Positions 16,175 to 24,689 are shown, counted from the stretch's first letter. The stretch: DNA of 40,982 nt from Gemmatimonadota bacterium (GCA_022826685.1 JAJDUL010000008.1:1-40982), one strand, 5' to 3'. Program-made: numbers and translations. Notes: a model not told the origin generated them from the letters alone.

Positions 16175-18340
16175 ATGGCGGACTCGACACCCTGCGCCCG
16201 CGCCGTCGCCATGCCCGCCGGCCGCGCTCTTCCGCCGCTTCGGCTGGCCGCGCTCGCCGTCTGCGTGGCGGCGTGCGAGACGTATCCTCCTCCGCCCGAG
16301 ACGGCCCGGATCCCGGTCGTCGACACCCTGCACGGCGTCGAGTTCACCGACGACTACCGGTGGCTCGAGGACCAGGAGAGTCCCGAGACGCGCGTCTGGA
16401 TCGACGAGCAGAACGCCTACGCGGAACTCATTGTCGGCGACTCGCCGCGGCGCACCGGTCTCGAGGGGCGGCTCCGCGAACTCATGGACGCGCCTGGCGC
16501 GATCTTCCCTCGGCGGGCGGGCGACTTCGAGTACTTCTCCTTCCGGAAGCCGGGCCGGGAGGTGGGCGCGATCTACCGCCGGCCGGCGCCCGAGGAGCCG
16601 GACGACACCCCGGTGGATCCCGAGGGCGAGTTCGAGGTCGTCATCGACCCGCTCGACCTCCGCGCCGACGCCACGACCAGCGTGAGCATCATCGACTTCT
16701 CCCCCGATGGCCGTCTCATGATCTACGCCATCCGGGACGGGGGACGAGACGAGCGGGAGTACCGTGTCCGCGACCTCGAGAGCGGCGAGGACCTGCCCGA
16801 CCGTCTGCCGACCTACCTGTACGGCAACGTCTCCTTCGATCCGGAAGGGGACGGCTTCTACTACAGCCGCCGGTCGCGGGAGACGGGGGCCCGGATCCGG
16901 TACCACCGGCTGGGGACGGACATCGAGGAGGACGAGGAGTTGTTCGGGGAGGGGCACGGCCCCGAGCGGTTCGTGGGGTTCTCGCAGGGGGGCGACGGCC
17001 GCTGGCACGTCTACACCGTGCAGCATGGCTGGGCGCGGACGGACGTCTACCTGCAGGACCTCCGTGCCGGGACGGCGCCCGCGCCGCTCATCGTCGGCGC
17101 GCCCGCCCGCTTCGGCACCCGATTCGTCGACGACGAACTCTACCTGCTCACGAACCTGGATGCGCCGAAGAACCGGATTCTCGCGGTGGAGCTGGAGAAC
17201 CCGGACCCTGACCCGTCGCGGTGGCGGGAGGTGCTGCCCGAGGGGGAGGATCTCCTCACCGGGTACCGGTTCATAGGCGACGACCTTTACGCCGACTACC
17301 TGCGCGACGTGAGCAGCCGGATCGTGCGCTACGGGCCGGACGGCGCGGTGAAGGGCGAGATCCCGATCCCGCCGCACCACGTGGCGACACTGCGTTCGCA
17401 CGGAGAGGACGGAGACGAGGCCCTCCTCACGCTGACGTCGCTCCTCACCCCCTCCACCATCCTCAAGCTCGACCTCGAGACGATGGAGACGGAGGAATGG
17501 CGGCCGTCATCCGTCCCCTTCGACGGCTCGGCGTACGAACTGAAGCAGGTGTGGTATACCTCGGAGGACGGGACGCGGGCCCCGATGTACATCGCCCACC
17601 GCCGGGGAATCGCGCTGGACGGGCAGGCGCCCGCGCTCCTGTACGGGTACGGCGGCTTCAACGTGAACCTGCTGCCCCGCTTCGACACCCGCGCCGCGGC
17701 GTGGCTCGAGCAGGGCGGCGTGTACGCGATGGCGACGCTGAGGGGCGGCGGCGAGTTCGGCGAGGAGTGGCACCGGGCGGGCATGCTTGAAAACAAGCCG
17801 AACGTGTTCGCCGACTTCATCGGGGCGGCGGAGTGGCTGGTCGACAACGGCTACACCAACCCGGACCGGCTCGCGATCCGCGGCGGGAGCAACGGCGGGC
17901 TGCTCGTGGCCGCCTCCCTCACGAAGCGGCCGGACCTCTTCCGCGCGGTCTACTGCGGTCTTCCCGATCTCGACATGATCCGCTTCTATCAGTTCACCGA
18001 TACGAACAACATGCCGGCGCTCCTGGAGTACGGGAACGCGGCCGTGGCCGAGGAGTTCGAGGTGCTGCGGACCTTCTCCCCGTACCAGAACGTCCGCGAC
18101 GGCGTGGACTACCCGGCGGTCATGCTCACCCAGGGCGACCTCGACACGCGCGTGCCCCCGCTGCAGGCCCGGAAGATGGCGGCGAGGCTACAAGCTGCCT
18201 CGAGTTCCGGCCTGCCCGTGATCCTCGACTACGATCCGCGCACGGGCCATGCGGGCGGCCGCTCCTTCAGCCGCAACGTCCGCAACGCGGCGATGGAACT
18301 CGCCTTCCTCCTCCAGCAGTTGGGAGCGTCCGGCGAGTAG
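16175..18340 (+). CDS. S9A prolyl oligopeptidase-family lipoprotein
   Basis: A 721-residue serine peptidase with an N-terminal beta-propeller (about 45-430) and a C-terminal alpha/beta-hydrolase. The signal ends LAVCVAAC with lipid-anchored Cys34, so it acts outside the cytoplasm on short peptides, probably cutting after proline or basic residues. The family opening PVVDTLHGVEFTDDYRWLED is intact. The catalytic triad is visible: Ser572 in IRGGSNGGLLV, Asp657 in GDLDTRVPPLQ (with the neighbouring Arg659) and His692 in PRTGHAGGR. Length matches the family (about 690 plus signal). The start is ATG at 16175 behind AGGAGG; an internal ATG at residue 13 would also give a lipoprotein signal. It follows the unknown exported protein by 19 bases and is likely the last gene of that transcript. 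Confidence 0.92.
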   Translation: MADSTPCARAVAMPAGRALPPLRLAALAVCVAACETYPPPPETARIPVVDTLHGVEFTDDYRWLEDQESPETRVWIDEQNAYAELIVGDSPRRTGLEGRLRELMDAPGAIFPRRAGDFEYFSFRKPGREVGAIYRRPAPEEPDDTPVDPEGEFEVVIDPLDLRADATTSVSIIDFSPDGRLMIYAIRDGGRDEREYRVRDLESGEDLPDRLPTYLYGNVSFDPEGDGFYYSRRSRETGARIRYHRLGTDIEEDEELFGEGHGPERFVGFSQGGDGRWHVYTVQHGWARTDVYLQDLRAGTAPAPLIVGAPARFGTRFVDDELYLLTNLDAPKNRILAVELENPDPDPSRWREVLPEGEDLLTGYRFIGDDLYADYLRDVSSRIVRYGPDGAVKGEIPIPPHHVATLRSHGEDGDEALLTLTSLLTPSTILKLDLETMETEEWRPSSVPFDGSAYELKQVWYTSEDGTRAPMYIAHRRGIALDGQAPALLYGYGGFNVNLLPRFDTRAAAWLEQGGVYAMATLRGGGEFGEEWHRAGMLENKPNVFADFIGAAEWLVDNGYTNPDRLAIRGGSNGGLLVAASLTKRPDLFRAVYCGLPDLDMIRFYQFTDTNNMPALLEYGNAAVAEEFEVLRTFSPYQNVRDGVDYPAVMLTQGDLDTRVPPLQARKMAARLQAASSSGLPVILDYDPRTGHAGGRSFSRNVRNAAMELAFLLQQLGASGE

Positions 18341-18369
18341 CACCGGGGGCCGCGAGCTTGCCGCAAGGT

Positions 18370-18379
18370 CAGTCGACTG
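18370..18379. promoter_or_regulatory. Ten-base palindrome upstream of the ribbon-helix-helix gene
   Basis: CAGTCGACTG is a perfect palindrome 64 bases before the ATG of the RHH gene. RHH proteins usually bind short palindromes upstream of themselves, so this is a candidate site, but a ten-base palindrome arises by chance fairly often in 41 kb. Confidence 0.25.
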
Positions 18380-18442
18380 CTGGTGCCGGTGCCCATAAGC
18401 TTGGAGTCGGTCGCTACTTCGGCAGGAACACGCGACGGAATC

Positions 18443-18688
18443 ATGACGAGAATCATGTTGCACGGGATGTCCACACGCCTTCATCGGGCACTCGAGGAAG
18501 CGGCGGTTCGCAACGGCCGCAGCCTGAACCGCGAGATTCTGGCGCGGCTGGAGGCTTGCGTGCGCCCCCGGCCAGTCGACGTCGAGACCCTCCTGCGCCG
18601 GATCGAACACCGGCACGCCACGCTCGGCCCGATCGACCTGAGCCCCGAGAACGTGCGTCGACTCCGAGACGAAGGACGACGGCTCTAG
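18443..18688 (+). CDS. Ribbon-helix-helix (Arc/FitA-like) DNA-binding protein
   Basis: An 81-residue protein. IMLHGMSTRLHRALEEAA gives the beta-strand and first helix, RNGRSLNREILARLEACV the second, matching Arc/FitA-type antitoxins; the C-terminal DVETLLRRIEHRHATLG and ENVRRLRDEGRRL tail is helical and could wrap a toxin. The usual next gene would be a PIN-domain toxin, but none follows; the next gene, 214 bases on, is DprA-like. It may therefore be an orphan antitoxin or a simple regulator. The start at ATG 18443 is chosen because the RHH strand begins there; the frame is open from 18383. No clear ribosome site is visible. Confidence 0.7.
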   Translation: MTRIMLHGMSTRLHRALEEAAVRNGRSLNREILARLEACVRPRPVDVETLLRRIEHRHATLGPIDLSPENVRRLRDEGRRL

Positions 18689-18752
18689 TCTCGGGCGCCG
18701 AAGGACTGGCTTCCAGTGTCTTTTCGGGTTATGTTCGGGTGCGGGGATTGAC

Positions 18753-18777
18753 GAGGCGGAGGCACCGGCTTTCGGCC
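18753..18777 (+). other. Hairpin between RHH and DprA-like genes
   Basis: CGGAGGC and GCCTCCG form a seven-base stem around an eleven-base loop, 65 bases after the RHH stop. No T tract follows, so it is a weak terminator at best; it may be a leader structure of the DprA-like gene. Nothing else is evident between 18689 and 18902. Confidence 0.35.
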
Positions 18778-18902
18778 TCCGAGGTGACGCATGGGAGGGG
18801 TGGATGAGGCGGATTCCAGGGTGGGGACGATTGCGGTATCGTCGCGACCGGGTCAGGCGACCCGTTGCGGCTTCGCGTACGATTCGCGCATCCTCAGCGC
18901 GT

Positions 18903-19580
18903 ATGGTCAGCCTACCCGTTCGAGACATTCTGGGTGAACTGACTCCGGTCGAGCAGAAGCTGGCACCCGGCGTTCTGCACGTTGCCGGAGACGTCGGCCT
19001 GCTGCGGGCAAGCCCGAAGGTCGCCGTCGTGGGCTCGAGAAAAGCGAGCCAGGAGGGGTTGACCAACGCCACGCGGGTCGCCGAAACGCTCGTTGGACTT
19101 GGCGCCACTGTGGTTTCCGGTCTTGCGCAGGGCATCGACACCGCTGCCCACAAGGCTGCGCTCCGCGCCCGAGGCCGCACATTCGCGGTGATCGGAACGG
19201 GGCTGGATGTGGCCTATCCGCGCCCGAACCGACGGCTCCAGGAACACCTGATGAACAACTTCGCCGTCGTCAGCCAGTTCCCCGCGGGATCTCCTCCGGC
19301 GAGGCGGAATTTTCCGCAACGCAACCGAACGATGGCTCTCCTCAGCGACGCGCTTGTGATCGTGGAGGCGTCCCAGAAGAGCGGTACCATCAGTCAGGGC
19401 TGGGAAACCCTGCGCCTTGGACGCACGCTGTTCTTGCTGGAGCCCGTCGTCGACAACCCCGCCCTATCGTGGCCGGCCGAAATGCGCCGCTACGGAGCCG
19501 AAGTGCTGCGGCTGGAGGATCTGGATCGGATTCTCGACCGCCTTCCCTGCGTGACGATGAGCGGGGCGATCGGATTCTGA
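18903..19580 (+). CDS. DprA/Smf-like short protein
   Basis: A 225-residue Rossmann-fold protein. Core motifs are LHVAGDVGLLRASPKVAVVG, SRKASQEGLTNATRVAETLV, VVSGLAQGIDTAAHKAAL, FAVIGTGLDVAYPRPNRRLQ, FPQRNRTMALLSDALVIVEA and SGTISQGWETLRLGRTLFLL. Full-length DprA (about 360 residues) loads RecA on incoming single-stranded DNA during transformation; this short form has the Rossmann region but neither the N-terminal SAM-like nor the C-terminal winged-helix domain, so it belongs to an accessory lineage often seen beside a ComF-like phosphoribosyltransferase, exactly as here. Its role is not known to me; a nucleotide-ligand or DNA-maintenance role is inference. An ATG at 18804 has a better ribosome site but adds an Arg-rich 33-residue extension absent from homologues. 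Confidence 0.82.
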   Translation: MVSLPVRDILGELTPVEQKLAPGVLHVAGDVGLLRASPKVAVVGSRKASQEGLTNATRVAETLVGLGATVVSGLAQGIDTAAHKAALRARGRTFAVIGTGLDVAYPRPNRRLQEHLMNNFAVVSQFPAGSPPARRNFPQRNRTMALLSDALVIVEASQKSGTISQGWETLRLGRTLFLLEPVVDNPALSWPAEMRRYGAEVLRLEDLDRILDRLPCVTMSGAIGF

Positions 19581-19583
19581 CGG

Positions 19584-20172
19584 ATGCGGTTCGCGTCCCT
19601 CCTGGTCTACACGCCCTGGCGCCGCGACCCCGAGAACCTGGGGCCGGGACCTCGCAGCATCATGGGCATGGTCAAGGGTGCCCGTCCGGAAGTCCTGGAA
19701 CGCATAGCCGTCCGTTGCGGCGAGCGTCGAGATACGGACTTCGACGGGTTCTTCACTCCCGATTCGACCTTGGTTCCCGTCCCCACGAGCGCTCCGGCCA
19801 GAGTTCCCGACACCCTGTGGCCCGGGCTCAGCATCGCCGAAGCGCTATTGGAGCAAGGGCTGGGTCGCGACGTTCAAAAGTTGCTCGTGAGAACCGTCCG
19901 CGTCCCAAGGGCGCACGAGCAGTCTGCGGCTGGTCGCCCGCGAACGGACGAACTGGCGCATTTCCCTCCGCAAACGTGATCGTGCACGACATAAGGCACC
20001 TTGCCATCATGTGTTCTCCTGCTGGTAGACGGATCGCGCCACGCCCGTGGCCCTCGATGCGAACATGGTCTTCCTCCGCAAGTTCGCGGATCAGCTGCGG
20101 AAGCCCGCTCCCTCCAGCGCGTTGGTGCGCGTCAGTTGGGAGAACACGGGTCTTGTCATGGCCGCTACGTGA
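19584..20172 (+). pseudogene. Broken ComF-like phosphoribosyltransferase
   Basis: The first 131 codons encode MRFASLLVYTPWRRD, then LVPVPTSAPARVPDTLWPGL and EALLEQGLGRDVQKLLVRTV, the N-terminal half of the phosphoribosyltransferase that accompanies short DprA proteins. Translation stops at TGA 19977-19979. A TAA follows in the same frame (19992-19994), and then VLLLVDGSRHARG appears at the place where the PRPP loop (usual LVDDxxTRG) is expected. Another frame then reads RATPVALDANMVFLRKFADQ to ALVRVSWENTG before TGA at 20172, which resembles the final helix and strand. Two stops plus a frameshift indicate decay, although assembly error is possible. The gene begins four bases after the DprA-like stop, an operon partner. 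Confidence 0.6.
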
Positions 20173-20193
20173 AGGCGCACCCGCAGGGCGTCA

Positions 20194-21429
20194 TCAAGCC
20201 CCGGTTGCGGGGATGCGGCGGAAGAGGCGGACCACGACTATGAAGGCCGTGGCGTACATGACGGCGCCGAGCAGGAAGGGTGCGCCGGGAAGCTGGAAGG
20301 GCGCGGCGGGTGACGTGAAGTAGCTGAACAGGCCGAAGGTGAAGATCAGGGGGCTCGCGATGCTCGTCAGGCTCATGAGCGACTGGAGGCCTCCCTGGAC
20401 CTTCCCCTGGTCCTGCGGTTCCACCGCGCCCGCCACGAGGCTCTGGAGCGCGGGACCCGCGACGCCGCCGACCGAGCCGAAGATGATGAACGCGATGAGC
20501 ATCCATCCCTGCGTGGCGAGGCCGTAGCCCAGGTACGTGATCATGCCCAGCACGAGCCCGCCGAGAACCGCCCGTCGCTCCCCGATGCGCCTGATGACGG
20601 GCTGAACGAGTCCTCCCTGCACGATCGCCGCCATGAGTCCCACGAGCGCCAGCGACAGTCCGTTCGCGAGTTCGTCCCACCCGAACTTGTGCCCCGTGTA
20701 GAGGACCCACACGGTCTCGAGGCCGCGCTGCGCGAGGACAATGAACACGAAGGACACGGCGAGGCCCGCGACCAGCGGGTATGAGCGCAGCACGTCGAGG
20801 CTCCCGACCGGATTGGCCTTCTTCCAGTTGAAGGCGTCGCGCTTCTCCGGCGGCAGCGATTCGGGCAGGACGAAGATGCCGTAGAGCGCGTTCAGAAGGG
20901 CGAGTCCCGCCGCCGCGAAGAAGGGAAGCCGAAGACTGATGCCGCCCAGAACGCCCCCGATGGCGGGGCCGAAGATGAAGCCGAGGCCGAAGGCGACGCC
21001 GATGAGACCGAAGTTCCGGGCCCGCTTCTCGGGCTCGGACACGTCGGCGACGTAGGCGTTGGCCGCCGTGATGCTCGCGCCCATCACGCCCGCGACGAGG
21101 CGGCCCGCGAAGAGCCAGCCGATGGAGGGCGCGAACCCCATGATGATGTAGTCGATTCCGAGGCCGAAGAGTGAGATCAGGATGACGGGCCGGCGCCCGA
21201 CCCGGTCCGAGAGCGACCCCAGGATGGGAGCGAAGAAGAACTGGGTGACGGCGTACGTCGCGGCGAGGACGCCGAACCAGCGCCCCGCCTGCGACGTGCT
21301 TCCTCCCGTGAACTCCCTGATGAGTTCGGGGAGGATGGGGACGATGATCCCGATCCCCAGCACGTCGATGAAGACGGTGATGAAGATGAACACCATTGCC
21401 GCCTGTCGGCCCCGCCCCGGTATTTTCAC
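20194..21429 (-). CDS. MFS drug/tetracycline efflux-like transporter (TetA type)
   Basis: A 411-residue 12-helix proton antiporter of the inner membrane. The first helix is [20 protein letters not shown] followed by [10 protein letters not shown]; loop 2-3 has the MFS motif A as [16 protein letters not shown], and helix 5 has [19 protein letters not shown], the motif C that marks antiporters of the TetA family. Length and pattern match TetA(A/C)-like proteins and their many chromosomal homologues; the substrate is not known and tetracycline resistance should not be assumed. The start is GTG at 21429 behind GGAGGACGG. No TetR gene is adjacent. Its end converges with the broken phosphoribosyltransferase; it follows the ARPP-1 gene by 126 bases on the same strand. 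Confidence 0.9.
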   Translation of the reverse strand: MKIPGRGRQAAMVFIFITVFIDVLGIGIIVPILPELIREFTGGSTSQAGRWFGVLAATYAVTQFFFAPILGSLSDRVGRRPVILISLFGLGIDYIIMGFAPSIGWLFAGRLVAGVMGASITAANAYVADVSEPEKRARNFGLIGVAFGLGFIFGPAIGGVLGGISLRLPFFAAAGLALLNALYGIFVLPESLPPEKRDAFNWKKANPVGSLDVLRSYPLVAGLAVSFVFIVLAQRGLETVWVLYTGHKFGWDELANGLSLALVGLMAAIVQGGLVQPVIRRIGERRAVLGGLVLGMITYLGYGLATQGWMLIAFIIFGSVGGVAGPALQSLVAGAVEPQDQGKVQGGLQSLMSLTSIASPLIFTFGLFSYFTSPAAPFQLPGAPFLLGAVMYATAFIVVVRLFRRIPATGA

Positions 21430-21555
21430 CCGTCCTCCACGCGATCGTTAGCCGGAACGCCGCCAACGCGCTGGCGGGTCGCGTAAGGTGGCGGGGATGG
21501 CGAAGCAGTTCCAGCCGCAGCCGCAGCGAGGGTGGTGGCCGTGCCGTCTTCCCGG

Positions 21556-22563
21556 CTAGCTCGCGTGCCGCCGACGGAGGGCGTCGCGCCTCTGGCGATA
21601 GTTCGCGTATACCCGTTCGTCGTCGCGGTCGGCCAGGCCGGCCCGGGGGTTGGAGAACCCCGTCAGGTGCACCGTGGTTTCGTCCACGACAAGCGCGCCT
21701 CCGATCGCGCGGTCGGCGACGATCCCCACATCGCGCCCAAGGCCGACCGCCGGGTGGTCATCGAAGGATCCCGCGCTCAGGCGGTCGAGGAAATCCCGCG
21801 CCGCAGAGGCAGGCGCCGCCTTGTCCCCCTCCGCGCGCCGTTCGAGCGCGTCGACGCCGTAGCTCCGCACGAGCCTCGGGAGGAACGCGGCGAGGGTGGC
21901 GTGACGGTCGAAGAGGTCCAATCCGTAGCTGCCGCCCGCCACCGAGAAGATGGCGCCGAGTTGATCCGGAGCGGCTTCCACCTCCCGTACGTAGTCGTCC
22001 AGCGCCTTCGCGTGACGCTCGAAGATCTCGCTCATCGCTCCGGTCTCCGATGGAGCGTCCATCGCCACGGCCTTGTCGTCGATCGAACTCCACACCCGGC
22101 CCTGGTCGGAGCGCCGCGTTCCCTCGCTGCGCATCGAGTGCTGCACGCTCGCAACTCGCTCCGCGCGGCCGCTCGCGAAGTGCAGCCGGTCCGTCACCCG
22201 GAACCCCGGGCTGTCGTACGACCAGCGGCCCTGCTCCACGCAGGAGACCGGGATGATCGTCGTCTTCCCGGCGGGGAGCAGCAGCGTGAGGTTGGCGACC
22301 CGGTTCTGCTTGGCGCCTACGAGTTCCTCGCCGTCCACGATGAGCGCGGGACGGTCGGCCCGGTTTTCCACCTCGAGGTCGGGGACGCTGCCCCCCATGG
22401 ACACCTCGCGCACGGTGATCCGATCCTCGCGAAGCCCTTCCCCGAGCAGGACGTAATCGAGATCCGACGTCTCCCGGGAAAGCAGGGGGAACACGGTGAG
22501 TCCGCCGCAGAACGTCGGTTCGCCGATCTCGAGGCCGGCGATGGCGGTCGTGATCTGGTTCAT
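21556..22563 (-). CDS. ARPP-1 family domain protein
   Basis: A 335-residue cytosolic protein of the ARPP-1 type (ADP-ribosylglycohydrolase and rhodanese-phosphatase associated). Diagnostic stretches are GEPTFCGGLTVFPLL, DYVLLGEGLREDRITVREVS, GGSVPDLEVENRADRPALIV, DGEELVGAKQNRVANLTLLL, PVSCVEQGRWSYDSPGF and a C-terminal SFDDHPAVGLGRDVGI with ALVVDETTVHLTGF. The biochemical role of the family is not established; it has been linked by gene neighbourhood to NAD/ADP-ribose and stress functions. ATG at 22563 follows AAGGAGTGGAG. It is divergent from a MerR regulator with repeated TGTTGA elements between the two, suggesting control by that regulator. Confidence 0.88.
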   Translation of the reverse strand: MNQITTAIAGLEIGEPTFCGGLTVFPLLSRETSDLDYVLLGEGLREDRITVREVSMGGSVPDLEVENRADRPALIVDGEELVGAKQNRVANLTLLLPAGKTTIIPVSCVEQGRWSYDSPGFRVTDRLHFASGRAERVASVQHSMRSEGTRRSDQGRVWSSIDDKAVAMDAPSETGAMSEIFERHAKALDDYVREVEAAPDQLGAIFSVAGGSYGLDLFDRHATLAAFLPRLVRSYGVDALERRAEGDKAAPASAARDFLDRLSAGSFDDHPAVGLGRDVGIVADRAIGGALVVDETTVHLTGFSNPRAGLADRDDERVYANYRQRRDALRRRHAS

Positions 22564-22574
22564 CTCTCCACTCC

Positions 22575-22632
22575 TTGATATTGTCAGTGTTGATACGCTG
22601 TTGACAGTAAGCGGGAGATTCGGATAAGTCAA
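22575..22632 (-). promoter_or_regulatory. Candidate promoter and repeated operator for the ARPP-1 gene
   Basis: On the minus strand TTGACT (22632-22627) is followed after 17 bases by TACTGT (22609-22604), a fair -35 but weak -10. Directly over and downstream lie TGTTGACA (22599-22606) and TGTTGATA (22588-22595), an eleven-base period, plus TTGATA (22575-22580); TGTCA at 22582-22586 and TGACA at 22602-22606 are inverted arms. This is AT-rich against its surroundings. The MerR protein encoded just to the right is the likely binder. Confidence 0.45.
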
Positions 22633-22690
22633 CGGTTGCCGCCGGTAAACGACAGCAGATGTCACTCAGCATTGGAGCGACGGAAACGGC

Positions 22691-23389
22691 ATGCGCAGTT
22701 ACACGGCGCGGGAGTTGGAAGAGGAGACCGGTTTCAGCCGACGCACGATCGCCTACTACGTGCAGGTCGGACTGCTTCCTCGTGTCGGCCGCAGGGGGCC
22801 GAAGACCCGTTATCCGAAGCTCGTGCGTGACCGCCTCCTCTTCATTCGACGGGTCCGCGAGGCGGAGGGGGCGGGGAGGGTGCCCGCGACCCCGCTCCGC
22901 GAGATCGGCGCCGTGTTCGAAGGATCGTCGCCGGAACTGATCACGGGCGTCGCGGATGGACGGATCGCCGTGACCGCCGATCTCCTCTCCGCCCGGTCCG
23001 CCGGCCCGGATTCGTCGCCGCCGGCGTTGGACGTACCGGAACGGCGCGAGGCGCCGGTCGCTTTCGCCGCTCCGCGGGCGCGGCATGCCGCCCTCGAGGA
23101 CAGGCTGATGGTACGGGAGGAGGGACCGGACTGGCCTCGCGACGCGGCGGCGGCTCCCGCCGACGATTCGGAGTTCGACGAATCGGAGTTGGCTGCGTTA
23201 CTGGCCGTGCTCCGGCAACTCGCGGGCCGCGGCGACATCTCGCCGGGCGACGTGGAAACGTGGTCCCGGATCGAGATTGCGCCCGGCGTCGCGCTCTCGG
23301 TGCGCGGTGTCGCCGACGAAGACGCCGCCGTGCTCGAAGCGGTCGCGCGCCGGCTTCGCGAACGGTTGGCGGAGCGGGTCGGCGACTGA
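22691..23389 (+). CDS. MerR-family transcriptional regulator
   Basis: A 232-residue protein. The N-terminal helix-turn-helix and wing (YTARELEEETGFSRRTIAYY, VQVGLLPRVGRRGPKTRYPK) and the following VRDRLLFIRRVREAEGAGRV are MerR-type to about residue 75. The remainder holds a poorly conserved linker rich in Ala, Arg and Asp and a C-terminal ESELAALLAVLRQLAGRGDI with SRIEIAPGVALSVRGVADED, a segment seen in MerR proteins neighbouring ARPP-1 genes. No cysteine pair for metal binding is present. It is divergent from the ARPP-1 gene, with 127 bases between the starts; the repeated TGTTGA elements lie there. The start is ATG at 22691. Confidence 0.85.
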   Translation: MRSYTARELEEETGFSRRTIAYYVQVGLLPRVGRRGPKTRYPKLVRDRLLFIRRVREAEGAGRVPATPLREIGAVFEGSSPELITGVADGRIAVTADLLSARSAGPDSSPPALDVPERREAPVAFAAPRARHAALEDRLMVREEGPDWPRDAAAAPADDSEFDESELAALLAVLRQLAGRGDISPGDVETWSRIEIAPGVALSVRGVADEDAAVLEAVARRLRERLAERVGD

Positions 23390-23414
23390 CCGACGTCTGG
23401 GCAGCTACGGGCTG

Positions 23415-24689
23415 CTAGGACTCGATGTCGTAGAAGCTCTCGACCGCGGGTGGAGTCGCCGGGACGGGATCGCCTTCGAGCGCGTCGCGAATGGCGGGCG
23501 ACCGTGGGGCGGCGGCGACCGCGCCGAGCCCGGACGGATGGTCCGCCATGGCCGCGAAGAGCCGGCCCGCGCGGTCGAGCCGTGTCGCGATCTCTTCCTC
23601 GAGCGGTTCCAGACTCCAGTCGCCGCGCTCCATCACATGTCCGAGCGCGATCCCGTCCGAACGCGGAAGGACTCCGATGCGGCCGCCGCCCGGCACGCTG
23701 CCTTCGAGGCTGTAGTCGATCTCGGGCTGTGGGGCGAGGAAGGTGAGCTGACCCTTGATGGGCGTCATCGTCTCATCGCCGAACAGGGTGTGGGAGCCGA
23801 GACCGGTGCAGTTGGCGATGAGAGGTTCGTCGAGCGACATGAGGTCGCGGGGCGTCTTGAAGTCGCGGATCCGCACGCGTCCGCCGAAGAGGAGGAACTC
23901 CTCCATCAACCGGTCGAGATAGATCGACGGCTCGATGCGGAGGGTCGGCCTGCGGAGGGCATAGGTGCCGGGAAAGGGGTGCTCTCCCGGCTGCAGCACA
24001 GTGGCGCCCACATCGACGTCCGGGTCGAGGCCGCTCTCGGTCTCGTCGAGTCCGGAATCTTCCGCCCGCCGACCGGCAAGGCGGTTCGTCCAGGAATACG
24101 TCGTCATCCACGACACGCCGCGCCCGGCTCCGGCCAACAGTTGCATCTGCTCGTAGGAGGCGCGGACGGCCCGGTCGAACTGGGCGTCGAAGGCCGGAGT
24201 CCGTTCCGGCGCCGACACGAGGTTGGAGAGCGGCGAGAACCCGGCGTAGGCCATGTTCGATGTCGTGTCGGGCGGGAGGGCGCGCGCATGGATCGTCACG
24301 TCGAACCCGCGGCGCTGGAGCTGCCGCGCGGTGGCGAGGCCGACGGCGCCGGCTCCGATGACGGCGGCTTGCCGCGAGGGATGAGGTTCGGCCAGTTCGG
24401 ACACGAGGAGCCCCGTGCCCCAGGAAAGGGAGATCCCCGCGCCGCCGTGGCCGTAGTTGTGGATGATGGTCTTCTCGTCCAGCCGCTCCGCGGCCACGCG
24501 GAAACCGGCGGGTCGAAAGGGTCTGAGGCCCACGGTGGTTCGGATGACGCGGTCCGGCGCCACACGGACGAGGGGGAGGCTCGAGGCGGCGGGGCCCGGA
24601 GAAAAACGGCGCCACGCGGGGGAGCACGCGCCGAGGCTCGAGCCCAGCGTCGCGATCCCCACGGTCTTGATCATCGTTCGACGTTGCAC
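23415..24689 (-). CDS. FAD-dependent amino-acid oxidase-like protein with Tat/lipoprotein signal
   Basis: A 424-residue flavoprotein of the D-amino-acid/D-aspartate oxidase (DAO) fold. The dinucleotide site AAVIGAGAVGLATARQLQ lies about residue 110; GHGGAGISLSWGTGLL before it and NCTGLGSHTLF, MTPIKGQLTFLAPQ and a C-terminal HPSGLGAVAAAPR complete the pattern. The N-terminus QRRTMIKTVGIATLGSSLGAC has a twin-arginine motif (RRTMIK) and a lipobox ending at Cys22, so a folded, FAD-loaded enzyme is probably exported and lipid-anchored. Substrate (a D-amino acid or similar amine) is not determined. GTG at 24689 is chosen because it puts both arginines at the N-terminus. It converges with the MerR gene and is divergent from the glycosylase. 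Confidence 0.85.
   Translation of the reverse strand: MQRRTMIKTVGIATLGSSLGACSPAWRRFSPGPAASSLPLVRVAPDRVIRTTVGLRPFRPAGFRVAAERLDEKTIIHNYGHGGAGISLSWGTGLLVSELAEPHPSRQAAVIGAGAVGLATARQLQRRGFDVTIHARALPPDTTSNMAYAGFSPLSNLVSAPERTPAFDAQFDRAVRASYEQMQLLAGAGRGVSWMTTYSWTNRLAGRRAEDSGLDETESGLDPDVDVGATVLQPGEHPFPGTYALRRPTLRIEPSIYLDRLMEEFLLFGGRVRIRDFKTPRDLMSLDEPLIANCTGLGSHTLFGDETMTPIKGQLTFLAPQPEIDYSLEGSVPGGGRIGVLPRSDGIALGHVMERGDWSLEPLEEEIATRLDRAGRLFAAMADHPSGLGAVAAAPRSPAIRDALEGDPVPATPPAVESFYDIES

Noticed and set aside
20194..21429. Calling the MFS pump a tetracycline resistance gene
   Set aside because: The fold and motifs are TetA-like, but no TetR neighbour or substrate-specific residues can be shown; chromosomal homologues are mostly uncharacterised.
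23395..23425. GCAGC-N5-GCTGC hairpin between the MerR and FAD oxidase stops
   Set aside because: Five-base stem overlapping a stop codon, no T tract; could be chance in GC-rich sequence.
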